A stretch of DNA of 64,000 bases from Oryzomonas sp. (GCA_031292255.1 JARLHN010000034.1:141660-205659), one strand, 5' to 3'; positions 1-11,400 are shown, counted from the stretch's first letter. Numbers and translations are program-made. Notes: generated by a model from the sequence alone, not told the origin.

Positions 1-534
1 CCTGTTTGCCGGGTCGTCGTATTCCCGCTGGCAATCGGGGCAGAGCGGGAAGGCCGCCATGGTGGTCCAGGGCCGGTCGTAGGGGATGGCGGTGATGATG
101 CTGTAGCGGGGGCCGCAGTTGGTGCAGGTGATGAACGGGTAGCGGTAACGGCGGTCGGTCGGGTCGAACAGTTCACGCAGGCAGTCGCCGCAAAGGGCTG
201 AGTCGGGCGCCACCTGGATGTTCTTCTCTCCGTCCGCGCTGGGGAGGATGGTGAAGCCGTGCTCCGGGAGCAAGGGGATATCCTCTGCGGAAATGGACGT
301 GACAACGGCCAGGGGCGGAAGTTCGTGGGCCAGGGCGTGCCGGAAGGCATAAAGCGCCTCTGCCGTCCCCTGGACTTCGAGCTCCACCCCGGCAGGGATG
401 TTGCGCACCCAGCCGCTCAGGCGGAGTTCACCGGCCCGGCGGAAGACGAAGGGGCGAAACCCGACACCCTGGACGATGCCGTTGATGAGGAAACGCCTGC
501 GGACTATGGTTTTTCCGTCCCCGCCGTCAGCCAT
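1..534 (-). CDS. hypF: HypF carbamoyltransferase, N-terminal part (cut by window edge)
   Basis: HypF makes the cyanide ligands of the [NiFe]-hydrogenase active site: it uses carbamoyl phosphate and ATP to form a thiocarboxamide on HypE. Only the first 178 codons lie in the window. They hold the acylphosphatase-like domain (motif NGIVQGVGFRPFV near residue 18) and the start of the zinc-finger region, with CxxC pairs LCGDC, CTNCG and LCPDC between residues 110 and 170. The start at 534 lies 31 bases inside the end of hypB, so the two genes are probably translationally coupled. Family and role are clear; the YrdC-like and Kae1-like C-terminal domains fall outside the window. Confidence 0.95.
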   Translation of the reverse strand, partial: MADGGDGKTIVRRRFLINGIVQGVGFRPFVFRRAGELRLSGWVRNIPAGVELEVQGTAEALYAFRHALAHELPPLAVVTSISAEDIPLLPEHGFTILPSADGEKNIQVAPDSALCGDCLRELFDPTDRRYRYPFITCTNCGPRYSIITAIPYDRPWTTMAAFPLCPDCQREYDDPANR

Positions 535-1373
535 TGGTACCACCCCTCCATCCCCTCGCCGGTGCGCGCCGACACCTCGAAGATGGTGATGCCGGGGCTT
601 ACCCGGCGGGCGTATTCCTTGCATTTTTCCACATCGAAGTCCAGATGGGGGAGCAGGTCGGTCTTGTTGAGCAGCATGACCGTGGAGTTGCGAAACATCT
701 GCGGATACTTGAGCGGCTTATCCTCCCCCTCGGTGACCGAGAGGACCGCCACCTTGTGATGCTCGCCGAGGTCGAAGGACGCCGGGCAGACCAGGTTGCC
801 CACGTTTTCAATCAGCAACACGTCGAGGCTGTCCAGGTTAAAACCCTCGGTGCCGTGCATGACCATGTGGGCGTCCAGGTGACAACCGGCGCCGGTGTTG
901 ATCTGGCGGACCGCTACGCCGGTGGCGGCAATGCGTCGGGCGTCATTGTCGGTCTGCTGATCCCCCTCGATCACGGCAAAACGGAACTGGTCCGCCAGGT
1001 CGCGCAGGGTCCGCTCCAGGAGGGTAGTCTTGCCCGAGCCGGGAGAGCTTACCAGGTTAAGGACAAAGATCCCCTTGTCCTTGAACAGGGCGCGGTTGAA
1101 GGAGGCCAGGCGGTTGTTTTTGGCCAGGATGTCCTCCTCGATAGCGATTACGGTCCGTTTCCGGTCGTCGTGGTCATGGTGATCGCGGGTATCGTGATCA
1201 TGGCTGTGGTTATCGTCGCCGTGATGGTGGTCGTGATGATCGTGGGTATCGTGTTCATGATCAAGGTGTTCGTGATCATTGTTGTGGCTATGGCTGTGGC
1301 TGTGTTGAAGGTCGCCGTGATGGTGATCATGGTCGTGCGTATCTGTCGTGCTGCATCCGCAAGTGGTGCACAT
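504..1373 (-). CDS. hypB: HypB hydrogenase nickel incorporation GTPase with long His-rich arm
   Basis: HypB is the GTPase that works with HypA to insert nickel into [NiFe]-hydrogenase. The product of 289 residues opens with MCTTCGC, the N-terminal nickel site motif. A metal-binding arm of about 25 histidines mixed with Asp follows (roughly residues 10-70), then the G domain with P-loop SSPGSGKTTLL, DNDARR, the GCHLD metal site and NKTD. The start at 1373 was chosen over an in-frame start at 1427 because it is preceded by GAGGAAACC and begins at the conserved CxxCxC motif. No hypA lies upstream, where an ABC exporter gene sits instead. The long His arm suggests nickel storage as well as delivery, which is inference from HypB proteins with such arms. 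Confidence 0.96.
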   Translation of the reverse strand: MCTTCGCSTTDTHDHDHHHGDLQHSHSHSHNNDHEHLDHEHDTHDHHDHHHGDDNHSHDHDTRDHHDHDDRKRTVIAIEEDILAKNNRLASFNRALFKDKGIFVLNLVSSPGSGKTTLLERTLRDLADQFRFAVIEGDQQTDNDARRIAATGVAVRQINTGAGCHLDAHMVMHGTEGFNLDSLDVLLIENVGNLVCPASFDLGEHHKVAVLSVTEGEDKPLKYPQMFRNSTVMLLNKTDLLPHLDFDVEKCKEYARRVSPGITIFEVSARTGEGMEGWYQWLTAGTEKP

Positions 1374-1458
1374 GGTTTCCTCCGAATGTGAATCCAGCTG
1401 ATGGTGTAACCGTATCAGTTTCCGCAATGTTATGCAACAGCGTCAACGGGAGACATCG

Positions 1459-1508
1459 GGAGGCTGGCAACAATAACATGATGTTCCACGTTATTATTGC
1501 CAGCCTCC
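1459..1508. repeat. 19-bp inverted repeat (stem-loop) at the end of the ABC exporter gene
   Basis: Bases 1459-1477 and 1490-1508 are reverse complements with one mismatch (a G-U pair in RNA), around a 12-nt loop. The right arm covers the last codons and stop of the exporter gene. No T-run follows on either strand, so it is not a standard intrinsic terminator. It could protect the 3' end of the transcript or dampen read-through into hypB. Confidence 0.7.
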
Positions 1509-3308
1509 TTGGTTGAACTGTAATTGGTGCAACCGGTAGTAGAGCCCCTGGATGTCCATGAGTTCCTGGTGGGTTCCCTCTTCGGATTTGCGGCCGCGGT
1601 GCACCACCACGATCCGGTCGGCATCCTGGATGGTGGAAAGACGATGGGCGATGACCAGAGAGGTGCGGCCCCGCATCAACCCCTTGATGCCTTCCTGGAT
1701 CATCTGTTCCGAGGCGGAATCCACATTGGCGGTTGCTTCGTCCAGCACCAGGACCTCGGGATCAAAGGCCACGGCCCGTGCAAAGGAGATAAGCTGTTTC
1801 TCTCCCACGGAAAGGTTGTTGCCCCGCTCCCGGACCTCTTCCCCATACCCCTTGGCCAAACGTTCGATGAAGCGGTCTGCTCCGACAGCGGCTGCCGCTG
1901 CCCGGACCCGTGCCCGCGCCTCCGCGTCGCCCAGGCAGATGTTGAACTCGATGCTGCCGGTAAACAGGCAGGGGTCCTGGAGAACGATGCCGATGCGCCG
2001 ACGCAGGTCGTTGACCCGCATGGCGCGTACGTCTACGCCGTCGATGAGGATGCTGCCGCTGTCGATCTCGTAAAGCCGCGTCAATAGCCGCGTGATAGTG
2101 GTCTTGCCGCCGCCGCTTTCGCCCACCAGCGCGATCCGTTCGCCGCGCCGCACGACCAGACTGAACCCCTCCAGGGCATTGTCTCCCTCGCGATAGGCAA
2201 AGGATACGTTGCAAAACTCGATCAGGGGGCTATCCTCCCGGTCCTGTGGATGTTCTCCTTTGTCAAGGGGGGGCTGGTGGGGGGACGTTTCGCCTTCGGT
2301 TGCCCCGGCCGGCGTGTCCAGCAGGGCAAAGATCCGTTCCAGGGCCGCCATGGCGCCCTGCATGACCGAATACTTGGCCGACAGGTCGCGGACGGGGGTA
2401 AAAAATTTCTCAATGTACTGGATGAAGGCCACCAGAACCCCGAAGGTCAGGGCGCCCCGGAGGATCTCGCCGCCGCCGTACCAGATGATCAGGGCCACGG
2501 CAATGGAGGAGAGTGCCTCCACGATGGCGTACAGCGACGCATCCCAGAATATGACCGGCATGTTGGCGTCCCGGTAGGATGCGTTCAGGTCGCTGAAACG
2601 CCGCTCTTCATCGCGCTCGCGGTTGAATGCCTGGATGATGCTGATGCCGCCGATGCACTCTGCCAAAAAGGCGTTGAGGCGCCCCAGGCGCGCCCGCACC
2701 TCGCGGAACGATTGGCGCATCCTGCGGCGAAAGGCCCAGGCGACGTACAGGAGCAGGGGGAGGATACTGAACGTAACCAGGGAAAGCTTCAGGTTCATCC
2801 AGAGCATGACGGATATGATGCCCACCAGCAGCATGACATCCCCCACGATGGTGATGATCCCCGAGGCGAACATCTCGCCCAGAACCTCCACGTCGCTGGT
2901 CAGCCGGACAACGGCGCTGCCCGTGGGAACCCGGTCGAACCAGGAAACCGGCAGGTGCATGACATGGCGGTAGAGTTCGTCGCGCATGTCGGACATGACC
3001 CGTTGCCCGACCGACTGGAGCAGGTAGACCTGCAGAAAGGAGAGCAGCGATTCCGACAGCAGGACTCCCAGGAACGCCAGGGCGATTCCTCCCAGCCCGG
3101 CCAGGCGGCCGGTGGTGATGTGGCCGTCGATGGCCAGCTTGATGATCCAGGGTTGGGCCAGGCGGGAGGCGGCGACCAGCGGTATGGTGATCAGCGCCGC
3201 GGTGACCGCCGTGCGGTAGGGGGCAACATAGCGGGCAAAGCGGGCCAGCAGGCGGGTGTCGTATGCCTTGCCCGCTATTTCTTCTTCATAGATGCCGCCG
3301 TGGTGCAT
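1494..3308 (-). CDS. MsbA-like ABC exporter, fused membrane and ATPase domains
   Basis: This is a half-transporter of about 604 residues with an ABC_membrane domain (six predicted TM helices, roughly residues 30-310) followed by a nucleotide-binding domain: Walker A GESGGGKTT near residue 396, signature LSVGEKQ near 497, Walker B VLVLDEAT, and H-loop IAHRLST. It resembles MsbA and multidrug/lipid exporters; the substrate is unknown. The signature is LSVGEKQ rather than LSGGQ. The linker between domains (about residues 345-370) contains an odd low-complexity stretch, TSPHQPPLDKGEHPQDRE, that looks like a translated intergenic repeat. The start at 3308 (MHHGGIYEEE) fits family length; an in-frame ATG lies further upstream at 3416. 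Confidence 0.9.
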   Translation of the reverse strand: MHHGGIYEEEIAGKAYDTRLLARFARYVAPYRTAVTAALITIPLVAASRLAQPWIIKLAIDGHITTGRLAGLGGIALAFLGVLLSESLLSFLQVYLLQSVGQRVMSDMRDELYRHVMHLPVSWFDRVPTGSAVVRLTSDVEVLGEMFASGIITIVGDVMLLVGIISVMLWMNLKLSLVTFSILPLLLYVAWAFRRRMRQSFREVRARLGRLNAFLAECIGGISIIQAFNRERDEERRFSDLNASYRDANMPVIFWDASLYAIVEALSSIAVALIIWYGGGEILRGALTFGVLVAFIQYIEKFFTPVRDLSAKYSVMQGAMAALERIFALLDTPAGATEGETSPHQPPLDKGEHPQDREDSPLIEFCNVSFAYREGDNALEGFSLVVRRGERIALVGESGGGKTTITRLLTRLYEIDSGSILIDGVDVRAMRVNDLRRRIGIVLQDPCLFTGSIEFNICLGDAEARARVRAAAAAVGADRFIERLAKGYGEEVRERGNNLSVGEKQLISFARAVAFDPEVLVLDEATANVDSASEQMIQEGIKGLMRGRTSLVIAHRLSTIQDADRIVVVHRGRKSEEGTHQELMDIQGLYYRLHQLQFNQGGWQ

Positions 3309-3757
3309 TGGTACCCCGAAATGTGCGCGATGTGCACAGGATACCAGAATCGGCGGCAGAAGTGAAATAATGCCGACGTTGCCGGAGTGGATATCAAATG
3401 GCCTTGCGTCAGGCAAGCCGCTGCTCAGGCAGGCGTGAAAGGGATGTTGAAGCGGTTTGGCTTGTATTTGACTATTCGAAAAAATCTAAACCTGCCGGCT
3501 GCACTGTTGCCGGTCATGCTAATCTACGACTATCGGCTTGAACGGCATGCGGTTTTTGGCTGTTGATTTTCGCATGCGCGGCCACTTTTTCCTATTATTG
3601 CCAAATTGACAAAAAATGCATATAAAAATGCAAAATTTGCATAGCTACCTTTTGTGAGAAATAATACATACACATTATCAATATGTTGTAAAAGCATAAC
3701 TGACGGCATTGATATTGCAAAAACCGATAGATAAACCATAATAGAAAGTGATTCCAA
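3309..3757. other. Divergent intergenic region, AT-rich
   Basis: This region lies between the leftward exporter and the rightward DsbC/PilY1 operon. No gene was found. It becomes AT-rich toward the right and holds a 13-nt palindrome, TGCAAAATTTGCA (3629-3641), and the near-repeat ATGCATATAAAAATGCA just before it. These are candidate regulator sites for the pilus operon. The Shine-Dalgarno sequence of the first gene is weak (GAAAG). Confidence 0.5.
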
Positions 3758-4546
3758 ATGTATAATACACTTCTTTCCCTCTGCACACTTCTTGTCATCT
3801 TCTGTTCTGCCTCGTTTGCTGCAGAAGGGCACGGCACGGACTGCACCTCATGCCATTCGCTTTCGGTCCAGGACGCATCTGAGCTACTTAAAAACACCGG
3901 TGGGATGGTGAAATCCGTCAAACCGGCTCCAGTAAAGGGATTATTCGAACTACTGGTCGAGAAGGACGGCAGGACCGGCATCATTTATGTTGACTACGCC
4001 AAGAAGATTCTCATGCAGGGTTTCGCCATTGATCTTGCAACGCTCAAACCGCTAATGGCCCATTCCCAGGAACTTGCAGCAGAGCAACCGAAACAAGCGA
4101 CTTCCGTCGACGTTACATCTCTTCCGCTGGATAATGCCATAGTTATAGGCAATCCTAAAGGCGCCAGAAAACTGTATGTTTTTACCGACCCGGATTGCCC
4201 GTATTGTCGCGAGTTCCATTCAGAGCTGAAGACGTTGGCCGCCTCGTCGTCCGACATAGCGATTTACATTATTCCGTTTCCCTTGCCGATGCACCCAGGC
4301 GCCTACGACAAGGCTCGGGCAATCCTCGAGGCTAAGAGCCAGGACGTGCTGAACAAGGCATTCGAAGGGAAGGATGTCCCCAGGCCTGTCAAAGATGAAA
4401 GCAAGGCACAGGTCGATACCAACATCAAGTACGGCAATTCCAAAGAAATTACCGGCACGCCGACGTTTATTCTGCCAAACGGCGCAATCGTTGTTGGTGG
4501 AAGGGATGCCGATACCCTGAAGAAGATGCTGGAAGAGGCCAAATAG
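3758..4546 (+). CDS. DsbC-like periplasmic thiol-disulfide protein with CxxCH motif (copy 1)
   Basis: This exported protein of 262 residues has a hydrophobic signal segment (residues 3-21), a DsbC-type N-terminal dimerisation region, and a thioredoxin-fold domain with the active site DPDCPYC (Cys147, Cys150) and the cis-Pro loop TGTPTFIL. Just after the signal peptide is CTSCH (Cys29-Cys32-His33), a match to the c-type heme motif, which E. coli DsbC lacks. Whether heme is bound is unknown; the CxxC could be a second redox centre. The gene is first in a run of two dsbC-like genes and pilY1, so a role in forming or correcting disulfides in the cysteine-rich PilY1 is a reasonable inference. Confidence 0.88.
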   Translation: MYNTLLSLCTLLVIFCSASFAAEGHGTDCTSCHSLSVQDASELLKNTGGMVKSVKPAPVKGLFELLVEKDGRTGIIYVDYAKKILMQGFAIDLATLKPLMAHSQELAAEQPKQATSVDVTSLPLDNAIVIGNPKGARKLYVFTDPDCPYCREFHSELKTLAASSSDIAIYIIPFPLPMHPGAYDKARAILEAKSQDVLNKAFEGKDVPRPVKDESKAQVDTNIKYGNSKEITGTPTFILPNGAIVVGGRDADTLKKMLEEAK

Positions 4547-4592
4547 TCCACATTCATGAAGTAAGGAAGGTTTTTATACTTCGGTCGGGAAG

Positions 4593-5384
4593 ATGATGAT
4601 CATTAAAAAAATGATGACATTGCTGCCACTACTTGCCGTGATTGCAGGCAAATCTGTTTATGCACTGCCCGCGACACAAGGGTGCAGCAGGGGAACGTGC
4701 ACGGCATGCCACAATCTTACCGTGATGGAAGCCACTAAACTGCTATCGAATCTGGGGGCCACAATCAAAGAGGTGAAGGAATCCCCCATCAGCGGTCTTT
4801 GGGAGCTGACGCTGGACCGAAACGGGGAGCGTGCTTCGGCCTACATGGATTATGGAAAGAAATATGTACTGGGTGGCCCGCTCTTCAGCGCGGTGACGAA
4901 GCAGCGAGTTAATTCAATGCTGGAAGTGACAACGGGTCATTCGTCCCGCATCGACATCAATGTTCTTCCGACAGGGCATTCCATTGTCATGGGCAATCCG
5001 ATGGGGAAGAAAAAACTCTTCGTTTTCAGCGATCCGGATTGCCCCTACTGTGCCAAACTCCATGGGGAGTTGAAACAGCTCGCAGCTATGGAGCCGGACC
5101 TTTCCATCTACGTCAAGATGTATCCGTTGAAGATGCACCCGCATGCCTATGACAAGGCTCGGGTCATCCTCGGCGCCAATACGATTGGTATGCTGGACAG
5201 GGCCTTTGCCGGTCAAACACTGCCGCAACCCGGCCCCGGCGACCCGGCCGGCCCGGTTGACGATACGATAAAGCTTGCCGATGCCATGGGCATCGATTCC
5301 ACCCCCACATTCGTGCTGCCGAGCGGACGGATCATCAGCGGCTCGAAAAGCGCCGCGGAGATCAGGTCGCTTTTGACCCGGTAA
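4593..5384 (+). CDS. DsbC-like periplasmic thiol-disulfide protein with CxxCH motif (copy 2)
   Basis: This is a diverged paralogue of the gene 46 bases upstream, with 263 residues. It has a basic N-terminus, a signal peptide ending near residue 25 (VYALPA), the motif CSRGTCTACH (Cys36, Cys39, His40), and a thioredoxin-fold active site DPDCPYC at Cys150 and Cys153. The segment PLKMHPHAYDKARVIL matches PLPMHPGAYDKARAIL in copy 1, which supports tandem duplication. The start at 4593 is the first ATG. Two DsbC-like proteins in series suggest that one acts as isomerase and the other as its partner, or that each serves a different substrate; the sequence does not decide. Confidence 0.87.
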   Translation: MMIIKKMMTLLPLLAVIAGKSVYALPATQGCSRGTCTACHNLTVMEATKLLSNLGATIKEVKESPISGLWELTLDRNGERASAYMDYGKKYVLGGPLFSAVTKQRVNSMLEVTTGHSSRIDINVLPTGHSIVMGNPMGKKKLFVFSDPDCPYCAKLHGELKQLAAMEPDLSIYVKMYPLKMHPHAYDKARVILGANTIGMLDRAFAGQTLPQPGPGDPAGPVDDTIKLADAMGIDSTPTFVLPSGRIISGSKSAAEIRSLLTR

Positions 5385-5497
5385 TGATCAGGATTTTAAG
5401 AGTAAGTTAAGTCGCAGGAACGCTTTAAAGGAAGACCATAAGCATGTTTCAATTTGATGGAATTTTTTCTGCCCAAAAACAGGGCCAGAGGTGGACG

Positions 5498-8400
5498 ATG
5501 AAAATGTATGGATCCAGGCTCATTCCCAGCAGCAGAGCAGCAATACGCCATTTCATGGGCGTGGCCGCTATCATGTTTTCATTGCTCGCCGCCACCGCAT
5601 ATGGTGCCAGTACCAACACCGTGACGGTTACGCAGGTGTCCGGCGGTACGATCACTTGCGGCTCCGGGGGCACCGAGACCTGCAGCGGCTCCGCGTGCAC
5701 CGACACCTGGAAACAGAATGACACGGCAAGCTATACCATCACTCCCAACGCCGGATATGTGCTTGTTTCCTACACGGTGGACGGCACCACAACAACCCCG
5801 ACAACCGTGTACGACAACTCAAACCCTTATTCACTCAGCATATCGATGAGTAAAACTAATCATACTCTAACTGCCGCGTACGCCAACACCAATACCGTGA
5901 CGGTAGTGCAAAGCGGAACAGTGCAGGGAACAGTGACGGCATGCCCACCCGGCACCACCTCCTGGCCCTCCACCGGCTCCGCATCCTACGCTGTTCAGCC
6001 AACGGTCGGTTCCGGCGGTGCCTCGATCATTTCTTCGATCAAGGTGACCCCGACCGCTCCCATGACCGGCACCACCCAGACGATCACGCTGGCCTACGGA
6101 GGAACGGGGTATACCTGTTCATCCCCCCTGACCTTCCCCATGAACGAGCGCAATGAGACCCTGACCATCACCTACACGGGCTCCGACGCGGTGGTGAAGA
6201 CCGTCAACACCAACGGGTCGGCAAGCACCACGGGCGGCAGCGTGGCGTCCTGCAACTACTACGGCTCCGACGACTGGCAACCCCTTGCCACGGCAAGCTA
6301 CAGCATCGTGCCCAACCCCGGCTATGTCCTCTCCAGCATCTCGATTTCCCCGGCAACCGCCACCACCAGCCCGACGGGCAGTACACAGGCTGCCGGTTAC
6401 CAATGCGGCAATTACACGTTCTTGATCGGAGCGCAGACCCAGTCCCTGACCGCCAACTTCACCACCGCAGTTTCCGTCGCCGGCTCGATCCAGGAAAGCT
6501 ACCTGACAAGCCTCGTCAACCTTTCCTGCAACAACACCACGGGCGTCTGCACCGCGACCGACAAGACGAGCGGCGCAACAGTCGGAACGCTCACCAGTTG
6601 CAACGGCTCCAACTCGTGGGGACAGAACCAGACCGCCACCTACATGATTACGCCGGGGAAAGGCTTTCAGGTCTTTTCAGTTTCCGCAGCCGGGACCACC
6701 ACCAGTTCGCCCCCCTCGGGCGGTTACACCGCCTGCACCAACGGCTACACCTTCAACGCCGGTACGGGAACGACCCTTTCCGTCAACTTCCTTCCTTCCT
6801 CGTACGCGCCCATCTACGGAACGAAGGTGGACTCGTCCGGAGTCAGCGGAGGAGACATCCTGGTGGGAGGGGCCAGCGTGGTTTCCGGATCCAACTCCCC
6901 CTTTTACGCAACGCCGAACGCGGCCGCCACGGCGACTTTTTCCATCCCAGCGGGGGCCGGGATCAAGTACGTCTACTGGACCCCGTCCGGCGGCACCCTG
7001 GTTGACGTCACCGCCATGGTGACCTGCGGCGGTTCCTCACCGGTCGACTACACCGGCGCCAGCGGCGCCTGCCAGTTCACCATCCCGGCCGGCAGCGCGA
7101 CTACCCCGAACGGCACGGCATTCACCGGCGTCGGCAACAACGGCGGCACAGTGGAGGTGGTTTACGACAAAGCCTATACCTTCGCCGTGACCGCCACCAC
7201 CACCGGCTGTAGCGGTTCCAACGGCGGCCTGGTCAACGGGGTGGTCTCCAAAACCTACAACGTCGTCAACGGCGCAATGGTGACCGTCACCGGCACGGCG
7301 GCCTCCGGGTACGCCATCAAGGATGTCACTTATAATAATGCTTCGATAGGGGTCGCAACCTCCCAGCTCGGATCAAGCTATTCCTATTCATACGGCCCGA
7401 TCAGCACCAGCGGCAATACAGGGGCATACATCTTCACTCCCGTATTCACCGTAAACAGCAATTCGCCGGTCAGTACCCCGGTCGGGAGCACCGCCACCGG
7501 AACCATCACGCCGGGAAGCCAGCAAGTGATCTGCGGGGCCGCGATCCTGCCGATAACCATCACCCCCACCGCCCCGGCAACATTACAAGACGTTACGATA
7601 ACATCATCTGACGGCACCACCATTGACCTGGGAGCTGTAACAGCATTGAACAGCTCCATTGCCAGCCTGGGCAGCGTGCAAAAAAGCTGGACAATCACGG
7701 CAACGTTCTACCAGGCTCCAATAACGAGCAACAATTACGCAATTGTGCCTTCATTCGTGCAGAGTTCTATCCTGCCGAACCTGCTTCTGATGATCGACAA
7801 CTCGGCCAGCCAATATGATATCCAGTATGATTCGACCGGCCAATGTTATGACAATAACGCCTATCTCAACGCCACCACTTATGCCGGCTATTTCAGCAAC
7901 ACGAGTTATTACAGCTACAATGCCGCGAACAGCCGTTTTGAAAGCGGTGCGTCTCTGCCCTCCAGTTGCACCTATCTCACGCCCTATTTCTGTGTCAACA
8001 TGAGCGGCACCAAGCCCAACAGAGCGGTCACAAACTTCGTTGCCTCCGGAAACTTTCTGAATTACCTGGCCATGTCCAAGCTGGACATCCAGAAGATGAT
8101 CCTGACCGGCGGCAAGTACGACACGGTGAACGGCAACCTGGTGCCGGAGACACGAGGATGCGGCGGGAAGCGCTTTGCGAAGATCATAGCGGCCTCCCAG
8201 GCCAGCAGCGGCTCAACTGAATCCCTTGCCAACCTGACCTTTGTCGTCAGGGGGCCCAATGCGTCGAGCGGCACCAACTTCAACCCGGCAGTTATGGGTG
8301 GAACAACGAACATCGATATCTACGACTATTCGTATGCAAACCAGATAGCGACCTGTCAGACCGCCTTCAACGACTGGGCTACCGGATCGAACCAGGGTAC

Positions 8401-11400
8401 GACGCAAAACGATACGAATGCCTGCATATCTTCATCTGTCACCAACCCGTTATATACCAGTCAGCTGCAAGCAATCCATGCCTGCTATTACACCATGGTC
8501 AAGGGAAACAGTGCTCCCCCGCAAGGGCAAACAAATAATGTCGAATCCGCTTGCAGCAGTATTTATACCGGCAGCCCTGCCGTGTCGCCCAGTTCAATCA
8601 CCAGCAACCAGGCGGGTGATGCGATTTGCTCAAGCGTGATATCATATGCTCCGACAAATGGTCTCGATATCGGTTATATCGGTTCCTGCTGGAATGGTTC
8701 CGGGTGGACCAGCAACACCTGCGTGGTGAACCAGATACTTAATTTCTGCTCCCTCATGAACCAAAACCAGGTTACCGACCCTTCATCAAGCAACGCAGCC
8801 AGCACCAGTTCCGTCGGCGCCGCCATGCCCGGTTTTTTCATGGATGCCGGCATCAACTCATTGGGTACTCCCGCCGCCACGTACCTCGCGATACTCAAAG
8901 CGCCATCCCCCACGGGCCTCATTGCCCAATTCGCAAATGTCATCAACTTTGGAGCAATGACGTTCAATTTTGACGGCTCCGGCAGCGAGTGCATCGATGT
9001 GACCACGACAACAACATTGGCCCCCAATCAGATCGCCTGCGCACGCCACTGCTCCAACAACACTGCTCTGGCATGCTACTTTAACAGCGATTGCGGCACC
9101 GGCAACTCATGTGTGACCAATACCAAGCTGGACGGGGGCCAGATTATATCCAATATCACCAGCGGTGGCGGCGTTGGGGACCATTCATCCGGCTTGATCA
9201 ATGCCGTCGACAATATCACGGCAAACTCATGGACACCGTGGGGCGAGGCGTTCTATGACGCCATCGGTTACTTCGCCAACAACACGACCTATCGTCTCCA
9301 GACATCGGATTGGAACAGCAATACCCCACCGCCGTCCGAATCTTGCCGCCTCAACAATATCCTGATCGTTACCGACGGGCAACCCACTGCCGACCAAAAT
9401 GCCGCCGTCGGCGCGCTGGCCCAGCAATACAATGACGGGACAACAAGCGGCTACGGAACCTGCTCATATTATGCCGGGAGCAAGAATGTTGCCGCCATGG
9501 CCTGGATCGCCCAGAACCGTGACATTCACAATCTTACGCAACCTGCCGATCACACCGTGAACAACGAATATATCACCACCTATATAGTGTATAGCGGGCC
9601 GCAGGCGCAATCCACGAGTGACTGCGACCCTTACAACCTGATGACCAAAACGGCCACGGACGGCGGCTCCACCATGTTTTACGCAACTGACCCCGGCACG
9701 TTGTTCACACAACTGCAAACAGCGTTCACGACGATAGCCACGACATCTGCTTCCGGCACGGCGGCATCGATCCTGAACAACAGCCAAGGGAGCGGCGCCA
9801 ACCTGCTGCAGGCGGTATTCTATCCCAAAAAGGTCTTTACCTATACCGACAGCTCGGGCAACACGCAACAGAACACCGCAACCTGGATCGGCGAGATGCA
9901 GAACCTGTGGTATTACGTCGACCCCTATCTGGGCAACAGCACCGTGCGGGAAGACTCGGACCAGAACTTCATGCTATCCCTGCTGAACGATTACATCCTG
10001 AATTTTTCCTATTCCCAGAACCAGACCGTGGCGACCCGCTATAAGGATCAAAACGGCGATGGATCTGTCCTGGTCAATGAAGGCACCGTCACATTCGATA
10101 ATCTGAACAGTCTCTGGAAGGCTGGGCGGAGTCTCTGGAACCGGAACCAGAGTACCGACCCACGGAACATCTATACGATCCTCGGCACTCTGCCGGCCAA
10201 TGGCTCCGCCCTTACCGGAGTGAGCCTGCAGGCCTTTGCCAGCGGGTCCGGCAGTTTCAGCAGCAATACCACCGCGCAGAGCTATCTGCAGGTAAGCACA
10301 ACCTCCGCCGCCAATACCCTGATCGACTATATCTCGGGCATCGACCAGAGCATCTATCGCGGTCGCAAGGTCACCATTCCCAATTGCGGGATCAACGATG
10401 CCGAAAGTTGCCTGAGGGAGTGGAAACTGGGCGACATAATCGATTCCACACCGAAGCTGGTATCGAATGTCAGCCTGAACAATTACGCTGCGGCGATGCC
10501 TTACGGTTATGCCGACTTTACCTATTCGCTGTTTACGAATTCAACCAATTATCAACAACGCGGCATGGCTTTCGTCGGCGGTAACGACGGGATGCTGCAT
10601 GCTTTCCGACTGGGGATTCTTGACACCACGCCGCAATACACCTCGGCCGGAACTATTGATCCGCACTCAAAGGCGCGGTTGATGTACCCCTATGGATCGA
10701 CCGCGACCTCAAGCAGCAATCTCGGACGTGAAGAATGGGCCTTCATCCCGATGGACGCACTGCCGTACCTGAAGTATCTTGGCGATATGAGCTACCCTCA
10801 CCTGTACTATGTTGACGATACCGTTACGCTGGCGGACATGAGCATCGCGGTCCCCGCAAACAATAACAACGTCTCGTATCCCAACTGCAGTGCCGGTCAA
10901 TATTACAGCTGCCAGAAGCTGACGACGCTAAATAGTGACAACAGCCTCAATATGAGCAACACCAGTTGGCGGACTGTTCTGATCGGCGGCATGGGTCTCG
11001 GCGGCGCTACCCGGGATTTAACCAACACCAGTTGCGTCGATCAGGTTTCAAGCGGAACATGCGTCAAAACCCCGATCAGCGGTATCGGCTATTCATCCTA
11101 TTTTGCATTGGATGTGACCAATCCCCACAACCTTCCCGGCACCGCCGGTGGGGTCAATTTCCTCTGGGAATTCAATGCGAACGGGCAGTTGGGATACTCG
11201 CTGAGCGGACCTGCCGTTGTCCGGATAGGGCCTGCGGGCGCAAACGGCAGGTGGTTTGCCGTATTCGGGTCCGGCCCCACCGGCCCTATCGACACGCCCA
11301 GCCATTCCTTCTACGGCGTCTCGGACCAGAACTTGAAGCTCTATGTCGTTGATATAGCGACCGGGACCCTTGCGACAACAATTGACACCGGAGTGCCGCA

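Noticed and set aside
534-1391. Long plus-strand frame with a Val/Met/Ile-rich hydrophobic tail opposite hypB
   Set aside because: It is the mirror of the histidine-rich arm of hypB (CAT/GAC codons read backwards). No ribosome site or homology; hypB is certain.
3629-3641. TGCAAAATTTGCA palindrome as a defined operator
   Set aside because: Only one copy in an AT-rich stretch; chance occurrence cannot be excluded, so it is mentioned only within the intergenic entry.
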